Shown one piece after another: positions 6,281 to 10,038 of a stretch of DNA of 10,038 bases (position 1 is the stretch's first letter; each line of letters begins with the position of its first letter). The stretch comes from an uncultured Streptococcus sp. (GTDB lineage: Bacteria; Bacillota; Bacilli; Lactobacillales; Streptococcaceae). The position numbers and the translations under genes are program-made. The notes below the pieces were generated by a model. That model was given only the letters and a program-made list of their open reading frames with translations. It made no database searches and was not told the DNA's origin. The DNA lies in NCBI GenBank assembly GCA_905373305.1, contig CAJPSM010000043.1, positions 1 through 10,038 of the forward strand. The letters are read 5' to 3'.

Positions 6281-6294
6281 AGAGTTTGCTCTTT
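6279..6294 (+). other. 5' UTR hairpin before the oxidoreductase gene
   Basis: AAAGAG (6279-6284) and CTCTTT (6289-6294) form a six-base-pair stem with a TTTG loop, followed by AAATTTT. It lies between the candidate transcript start and the AAGGAG at 6307-6312. It is too AT-rich to call a terminator with confidence; it could weaken read-through from marR or stabilise the message. Confidence 0.3.
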
Positions 6295-6319
6295 AAATTT
6301 TAACTAAAGGAGACACATC

Positions 6320-6868
6320 ATGTCTAAAAAAGTACTATTTATCGTCGGATCACTACGCCAAGGTTCTTTCAACCACCAAATGGCCCTCGAAGCTGAAAAA
6401 GCACTTGCTGGAAAAGCGGAAGTTAGCTATCTTGATTACTCAGCTATTCCCCTCTTCAGCCAAGATCTTGAAGTTCCAACTCATCCAGCTGTAGCTGCTG
6501 CTCGTGAAGCTGTCCTTGCTACAGATGCCATCTGGATTTTCTCTCCAGTCTACAACTTCTCTATCCCTGGAACAGTGAAGAACTTGCTTGACTGGCTGAG
6601 CCGTGCCCTTGACCTATCAGATCCTTCAGGGCCATCAGCTCTTCAAGATAAGATTGTAACCGTATCATCAGTTGCTAATGGTGGTCACGATCAACTCTTC
6701 GCTATCTACAAAGACCTCTTGCCATTTATCCGTACACAAGTCGTTGGCGACTTTACAGCTGCTCGTGTCAATGACTCTGCTTGGGCAGACGGAAAATTGG
6801 TGTTAGAAGAAGCAACTGCTTCATCACTTGCCAAACAAGCTGACGACCTTCTTGCAGCCATCAACTAA
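6320..6868 (+). CDS. NAD(P)H-dependent FMN oxidoreductase (flavodoxin fold)
   Basis: This 182-aa cytoplasmic protein belongs to the NADPH-dependent FMN reductase family (ChrR/YieF/azoreductase-like), which reduces quinones, chromate, azo or nitro compounds or free flavin. The FMN phosphate loop is GSLRQGSFNHQ (10-20). SPVYNFSIPGTVKNLLDWLSR (75-95) is the family signature binding the isoalloxazine ring, and SSVANGGHDQ (116-125) is the third flavin loop. Length is typical. AAGGAG (6307-6312) sits seven bases before the ATG. It follows marR by 90 bases on the same strand and ends in a strong terminator. Detoxification of quinones or electrophiles under control of the neighbouring MarR is the natural inference; the actual substrate cannot be read from the sequence. 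Confidence 0.9.
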   Translation: MSKKVLFIVGSLRQGSFNHQMALEAEKALAGKAEVSYLDYSAIPLFSQDLEVPTHPAVAAAREAVLATDAIWIFSPVYNFSIPGTVKNLLDWLSRALDLSDPSGPSALQDKIVTVSSVANGGHDQLFAIYKDLLPFIRTQVVGDFTAARVNDSAWADGKLVLEEATASSLAKQADDLLAAIN

Positions 6869-6875
6869 TTAAACA

Positions 6876-6901
6876 AAAACCAGCTCACATGAGCTGGTTT
6901 T
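6876..6901. terminator. Bidirectional terminator between oxidoreductase and yaaA
   Basis: AAAACCAGCTCA (6876-6887) and TGAGCTGGTTTT (6890-6901) are perfect 12-bp arms around a two-base centre. T-runs follow on both strands (TTTTATA on plus, TTTTTGTTT on minus). It lies between two convergent genes, and the yaaA stop codon (6900-6902) overlaps the end of the stem. Confidence 0.93.
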
Positions 6902-7628
6902 ATACTTGTTTCACAAAGACGAGTTCTAAGTCACTTGATAAATCAGGTCGGTAGTCAAAGCCTGCAAAGCGGAGCTTACGAGCTTGCTCAACTGTTTGGA
7001 CTTGCCCTTCTATCAAGGCGGTCAAAAAGGCACCACGCGCTTTCTTTGAAATGGTTGAGTGGATTTTCAACTGGCCTGCCTTGTCCTCCATAAATTTGAA
7101 GGTCACCATCTTTTCTCTGATTTCCTTAGAAAATACGGTTTCAAACTCTGATGACAAGAGAGAAAAAATCAAGTCCTCATCCTGTAGGGCCTCATCATAG
7201 GCTGACTTCCAATGACTCTTTAAGGTTTTTCCAGCTACTTTTAACTTCATCAAGAAGTCCAAACGGTGAGGAGCCATGGGCGATAAGGCGGGGACAACAC
7301 CGTATAAAGCCGAGGTAATCAGAACATGATCTTTAAGATAGGCTTGTTCAGCCTCGGTCATTTTATCTCTTTTAATGTGGCGATACATGAGACCATCAAA
7401 AAGTTTCAAGGCTGGATAATGTTTAGCGCTTTGATCTTTTAGAGTTTGAATATGAGCGTACTCTTCTTCTGCTTTTTCGGCAGATACCTTATAAAAACTT
7501 TCTAATTCACTAGCTGAGTAGTGTGCCAGCGAATCAAGGACTGCCTGACTTTCTTCCCTCAAGGGGAGTGCTTCGATATAAGGAAGGTCTGTGTTCATTT
7601 CTTTGGCTGTTGGGATTGAAATTTTCAT
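6900..7628 (-). CDS. yaaA: Peroxide stress protein YaaA (DUF328 family)
   Basis: This 242-aa cytoplasmic protein belongs to the YaaA/UPF0246 family, which in E. coli limits free iron and DNA damage during peroxide stress. The family landmarks are in order: IPTAKEMN (5-12), FDGLMYRHI (77-85), ITSALYGVVPALSPMAPHRLDF (104-125), LLSSEFETVF (157-166), ISKKARGAFL (193-202) and FAGFDYRPDLSS (221-232). The length is slightly shorter than the roughly 258 aa of the E. coli protein. Peroxide handling is relevant in hydrogen peroxide-producing streptococci. The ATG has no Shine-Dalgarno, and an extended -10 promoter places +1 at the ATG, so the mRNA is probably leaderless. It is transcribed alone. Confidence 0.92.
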   Translation of the reverse strand: MKISIPTAKEMNTDLPYIEALPLREESQAVLDSLAHYSASELESFYKVSAEKAEEEYAHIQTLKDQSAKHYPALKLFDGLMYRHIKRDKMTEAEQAYLKDHVLITSALYGVVPALSPMAPHRLDFLMKLKVAGKTLKSHWKSAYDEALQDEDLIFSLLSSEFETVFSKEIREKMVTFKFMEDKAGQLKIHSTISKKARGAFLTALIEGQVQTVEQARKLRFAGFDYRPDLSSDLELVFVKQV

Positions 7629-7634
7629 ATTGTT

Positions 7635-7663
7635 AGTGTAGCATATTTTTCAATCACGACCAA
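7635..7663 (-). promoter_or_regulatory. yaaA promoter with extended -10, probably leaderless
   Basis: On the minus strand TACACT (7635-7640), preceded by TGC, forms an extended -10. TTGGTC (7658-7663) lies 17 bases upstream as a weak -35. Seven bases after the -10 is the A of the yaaA ATG (7628), and no ribosome-binding site lies in between. Confidence 0.6.
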
Positions 7664-7677
7664 GAATTTCATCTTAA

Positions 7678-7701
7678 AAACCTCGGTATTAGCCGAGGTT
7701 T
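7678..7701 (-). terminator. Intrinsic terminator after the def-like operon
   Basis: AAACCTCGG (7678-7686) and CCGAGGTTT (7693-7701) form nine base pairs around a six-base loop, followed by TTTTTAA on the minus strand. It begins seven bases after the stop codon of the 531-aa gene and isolates that operon from yaaA. Confidence 0.92.
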
Positions 7702-7707
7702 CTTTGT

Positions 7708-9303
7708 TTATTTCACTTTAAATGTTTTGAGGTAATTGTCTTTTCCAACTTGACCTTCGAAAGATTGACCATTTTCAAGGTAAGGAAGGTCGTCCGATAC
7801 TGAGGCCTTGACCTTATAGATTTTGCCATCAACTTTGAAGAAGTAGACGGTATCACCCTTGATGACAGCTGATTTAAGGTCTGAGACCACTCCCTTGATG
7901 TTTTCTACCGTTTCATTATCCAGCTCGAGGTCATTTTTATTGGCATATTTACTGAGGAGTTCATCTACTGTAGCTGCTACGATGACGTTTTGGTACTCCA
8001 CTGCATCGACCAAAGCATACTCCTTGACCAAGCCTGCATTATCCTTCAAGCCCATGATGTAAAGCGGTTTGTCATTTAGATTGACAAGGATAGGGAAGGT
8101 CGCCTTGTAGGCTTTCTCTTGCACGGCTCCTTCTGCGGAAGCACGCGCAGATTCTTCGGTTGCAGAAGCTAGATTGTACTTAGTGATTTCTCCAGTGCGC
8201 ATGTTTTCAAGGATGAATCCTAAATTACTTTCGTCGGCATTTGCTGAAGTCACCCCTGTGTAGAGATAAATGTCATTTCCAATAGAAAGATAGTTATAGC
8301 CCTCTGTCGTTTGGGTAACATTTTTCTTAGAAATCAAGGCATTCCAGAAGCCGTCTTTATACTTGCCGTTGTAGTTGATTTGCTGGATGGTTTCTTCGGC
8401 CGGATAGACACGGTCCACCCATTCTGGCACTTCATCCAAACTATATTCCTTGGTTTCTCCATTAGTAGCGTCCAAGATAATAACAGATGAAGGGCGAGGT
8501 ACTCCTAGACCAAACTGTTTTTGATAAACGGTTGCTACATAGAAAGGATTGCCTTCATCATCCACCTCAAAAGATGGCGTTTTAAAAATCTTGGTCGGGT
8601 ACTTGATTCGAAGATGACGTTTGACGTCACGGTTAAAATACTCGGAGTCCGAATACTTCATCGGTGTTTTTAAATCCACCAATTCCGCATTTCCTGTCAC
8701 CATATCCACCTTGATATACTCGCCAATTCCCTTGGACTGATTATTAAACCATTTAATGGGATCGGCATACTCCAGAGGGGTTACCCGATAGGGTTTGCCA
8801 TCAACCGTCAGCTGAGTATAGGTATCTGCTGCTACGTACTGGGAGACCTTATCCGTCAGAGAGCCCAGGTAACGGTCACCAATCTTTTCTGCAGTGCTCC
8901 GATCTAGGATTGGAACCTTACTGGTATCACTCTTAGGAAAATCTTTAAAGTCTTTTTCGGTGATAGACACCACATTAGCATAGTTTTTTGCTTGGAAAAA
9001 GCTAGAAGTTACTAAGCTAACCAGACCAGCAAGGGCAAAGATGAGGCCTGCAGCTAGTAACAATCCTCCACCTAATTTATTAAAATGAAGCCCTTCTAGA
9101 TTGAGTTCGTTTGCAACCTTTCCATGACGTACATGAACCGTCTTGAAAAGATTGGTTTCCTTGCGGAAACTAAACAAAATCCCCATCACAATCAAGTGCC
9201 CACAGAGAAAGAAGATGAATTCCCAACTGGTAAGATTGAAGGGTGGCAAAAAGATATACCAAGTCGTTGCGATAAAAACAAGTTCAAAAAGTATGCGTTT
9301 CAT
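7708..9303 (-). CDS. Conserved three-helix membrane protein, large outer domain, unknown function
   Basis: I do not recognise a functional family. The 531-aa product has three likely membrane helices (about 4-22, 28-45 and 77-100) and then some 430 residues with no further hydrophobic segment, probably extracytoplasmic by the positive-inside pattern (FRKETNLFK and VRHGK in the inner loop). The soluble part repeats beta-rich modules ending in D-x-x-T/N-G: IKVDMVTGNAELVD (197-210), VIILDATNGETKEYS (274-288), FILENMRTGEITKYN (363-377). This resembles PepSY-like outer domains, but that is only an impression. VPEWVDRVYPAE (292-303) is a distinctive stretch. No signal-peptidase site, catalytic triad or sortase motif is seen. 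AGGAGG (9311-9316) overlaps the def stop codon, so both genes form one transcript, and a terminator follows directly. A role at the cell surface or envelope is inferred. Confidence 0.85.
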   Translation of the reverse strand: MKRILFELVFIATTWYIFLPPFNLTSWEFIFFLCGHLIVMGILFSFRKETNLFKTVHVRHGKVANELNLEGLHFNKLGGGLLLAAGLIFALAGLVSLVTSSFFQAKNYANVVSITEKDFKDFPKSDTSKVPILDRSTAEKIGDRYLGSLTDKVSQYVAADTYTQLTVDGKPYRVTPLEYADPIKWFNNQSKGIGEYIKVDMVTGNAELVDLKTPMKYSDSEYFNRDVKRHLRIKYPTKIFKTPSFEVDDEGNPFYVATVYQKQFGLGVPRPSSVIILDATNGETKEYSLDEVPEWVDRVYPAEETIQQINYNGKYKDGFWNALISKKNVTQTTEGYNYLSIGNDIYLYTGVTSANADESNLGFILENMRTGEITKYNLASATEESARASAEGAVQEKAYKATFPILVNLNDKPLYIMGLKDNAGLVKEYALVDAVEYQNVIVAATVDELLSKYANKNDLELDNETVENIKGVVSDLKSAVIKGDTVYFFKVDGKIYKVKASVSDDLPYLENGQSFEGQVGKDNYLKTFKVK

Positions 9304-9314
9304 CTGAGTTCCTC

Positions 9315-9725
9315 CTAAATAATCCGTCCTTCCAAATGATCCAGTTCATGTTGGCATATCTGAGCTGGAAAACCTGTTAGCGTAACGGTCTGTTCCTGCC
9401 ACATGCTATCGCGATAGGAAACCGTAATCGTTTCATAACGAGTCGTTTGCCGTACCCCAGTCAAGGACAAACAACCTTCCTCTGTCTCGTAAGGTCCTTT
9501 GTAGGAAAGGAGATTGGGGTTAAACATGACCATGGGAACCAAGCCAAGATTAAAGATAATCACGCGCTTCTGCACACCAATCATATTGGCCGCCAGACCG
9601 ACACAGGTCTCGCGATTGGCAAACAAGGTATCCTGTAAATCTCTAGCTAGATAAAGGTCTTCCTGACTTGCATGTTTCGAAACTTGCGACAAAAATAAGA
9701 CATCTCGGACAATTTTCTTTTCCAT
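9315..9725 (-). CDS. def: Short peptide deformylase paralogue with altered motif 1
   Basis: Peptide deformylase removes the formyl group from new N-termini using a bound metal. Motif 2 is EGCLS (83-87) with the metal ligand Cys85, and motif 3 is QHELDH (125-130) with His126, Glu127 and His130, so all metal ligands and the catalytic Glu are kept. Motif 1, normally GxGLAAxQ, reads CVGLAANM (41-48): the first Gly is Cys and the usual Gln, which stabilises the transition state, is Met. At 136 aa it is much shorter than the roughly 200-aa type 2 enzymes of Gram-positives and lacks a C-terminal extension. Streptococci carry a full-length def elsewhere, and as I recall the pneumococcal short copy is considered dispensable. 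ATG at 9723-9725 has AAGGAG at 9735-9740. It is first in an operon with the 531-aa membrane protein. Confidence 0.9.
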   Translation of the reverse strand: MEKKIVRDVLFLSQVSKHASQEDLYLARDLQDTLFANRETCVGLAANMIGVQKRVIIFNLGLVPMVMFNPNLLSYKGPYETEEGCLSLTGVRQTTRYETITVSYRDSMWQEQTVTLTGFPAQICQHELDHLEGRII

Positions 9726-9753
9726 TCTCTTTCACTCCTTGCTATTTTACTTT

Positions 9754-9762
9754 ATTATAGCA
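9754..9762 (-). promoter_or_regulatory. Extended -10 promoter of the def-like operon
   Basis: The minus strand reads TGCTATAAT, a perfect extended -10 (TATAAT at 9754-9759). No good -35 lies 17 bases upstream, which extended -10 promoters tolerate. The predicted start near 9747 leaves a leader of about 20 bases containing the AAGGAG. Confidence 0.75.
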
Positions 9763-9800
9763 CAAAAGAGGATAACTTCTAGTCCTTTCCCTCAAATGCA

Positions 9801-9825
9801 AAAAAAGCCATCCGAAGATGACTTT
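9801..9825 (-). terminator. UUCG-tetraloop terminator after the P-type ATPase gene
   Basis: In RNA of the minus strand AAAGUCAUC pairs with GAUGGCUUU (one U-G pair) around a UUCG loop closed by C-G, followed by a run of U. The paired arms are 9817-9825 and 9804-9812. It begins four bases after the stop codon of the ATPase gene. Confidence 0.92.
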
Positions 9826-9829
9826 CTTT

Positions 9830-10038
9830 TTAAATCGCGTTCTTATCAAGACCAAGTTTACGTTGAACAAACTTAACGATTTCTACGATAATAATCATTG
9901 AGAAGCTTCCAGCTAGAACAATAGCCCATTGTGACAAGTCTAGTTTGGTTACGTGGAAGATACCTTCAAGCGGTTCTACAACAATTGTTGCCATCAAGAG
10001 GATGAAGGATACCAAGATAGACCAGTTGAAGGTCTTAG
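9830..10038 (-). CDS. caxP: C-terminal end of a P-type cation ATPase (probably calcium efflux), partial
   Basis: The frame is open to the window edge and gives the last 69 complete codons; the codon at 10013-10015 is an internal leucine (TTG), not a start. The upstream residues read KTFNWSI and continue into two hydrophobic segments, LVSFILLMATIVVEPL and WAIVLAGSFSMIIIVEIVKFV, with an amphipathic link that includes FHVTKLDLSQ. A basic tail ends in RKLGLDKNAI. This pattern matches the last helix pair of P2-type (PacL/SERCA-like) ATPases, where the final helix is rich in V/I/E and K. In pneumococcus the gene near this short def is, as I recall, the calcium exporter CaxP. No catalytic motif (DKTGT) is in view, so the identity rests on the tail and gene order. 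Confidence 0.7.
   Translation of the reverse strand, partial: KTFNWSILVSFILLMATIVVEPLEGIFHVTKLDLSQWAIVLAGSFSMIIIVEIVKFVQRKLGLDKNAI

Noticed and set aside
5783..6868. marR-oxidoreductase pair as a mobile cassette
   Set aside because: No flanking repeats, integrase or clear change of composition was seen; the boundaries are ordinary promoters and a terminator.
7859..8062. Small plus-strand ORF inside the 531-aa gene
   Set aside because: Serine/threonine-rich antisense translation without a ribosome-binding site; it is a shadow of the real gene. The same holds for the other plus-strand ORFs inside ssb, asnS, aspB and def.
9830..10015. A separate 61-aa membrane protein starting at 10015
   Set aside because: The first codon is TTG inside a frame that remains open to the window edge with coherent membrane-protein sequence, so it is the end of a larger gene.

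Overview
The window is chromosomal DNA from a low-GC Gram-positive of the genus Streptococcus, most likely the mitis group (S. pneumoniae or a close relative). The grounds are the rpsF-ssb-(rpsR) operon with a DDDLPF-tailed SSB, the ypmB-aspB-asnS order shared with Firmicutes, and a short deformylase paralogue beside a P-type cation ATPase, an order I remember from pneumococcus. No IS element, phage gene, CRISPR array, tRNA or rRNA was seen. No gene-free stretch exceeds about 130 bases.

Left part (1-2260, all minus strand). A consensus promoter at 876-904 drives rpsF and ssb, and the ribosome-binding site of the next gene, presumably rpsR, lies at the window edge. The rpsF leader holds two hairpins plus a competing third one. 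Upstream lies an MFS transporter gene with its own promoter, enclosed by a perfect 10-bp inverted repeat. It sits between the asnS terminator and the rpsF promoter and looks like an accessory insertion.

Middle (2237-5690, minus strand). A tight operon runs ypmB-like membrane protein, class I aminotransferase (AspB/AspC type), a small VOC-fold protein and asparaginyl-tRNA synthetase, closed by a strong terminator. The aminotransferase makes aspartate, the precursor of the asparagine that AsnS charges. The ypmB-like gene starts at GTG, and its Shine-Dalgarno instead faces a three-codon minicistron.

Centre (5690-6901, plus strand). A MarR-family regulator and a flavodoxin-fold NAD(P)H oxidoreductase look like a redox- or electrophile-response pair. 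The marR promoter places the transcript start at or next to the ATG, suggesting a leaderless mRNA, and a palindrome overlaps its -10. A bidirectional terminator separates the pair from the convergent yaaA.

Right part (6900-10038, minus strand). yaaA (peroxide-stress family) also has an extended -10 promoter whose start falls on its ATG. Next come a two-gene operon (def-like deformylase paralogue with an altered motif 1, then a 531-residue three-helix membrane protein with a large extracytoplasmic region) and the last 69 codons of a P-type, probably calcium, ATPase. Most of the window is housekeeping. The unusual material lies in the control regions, the deformylase paralogue and the unrecognised membrane protein.
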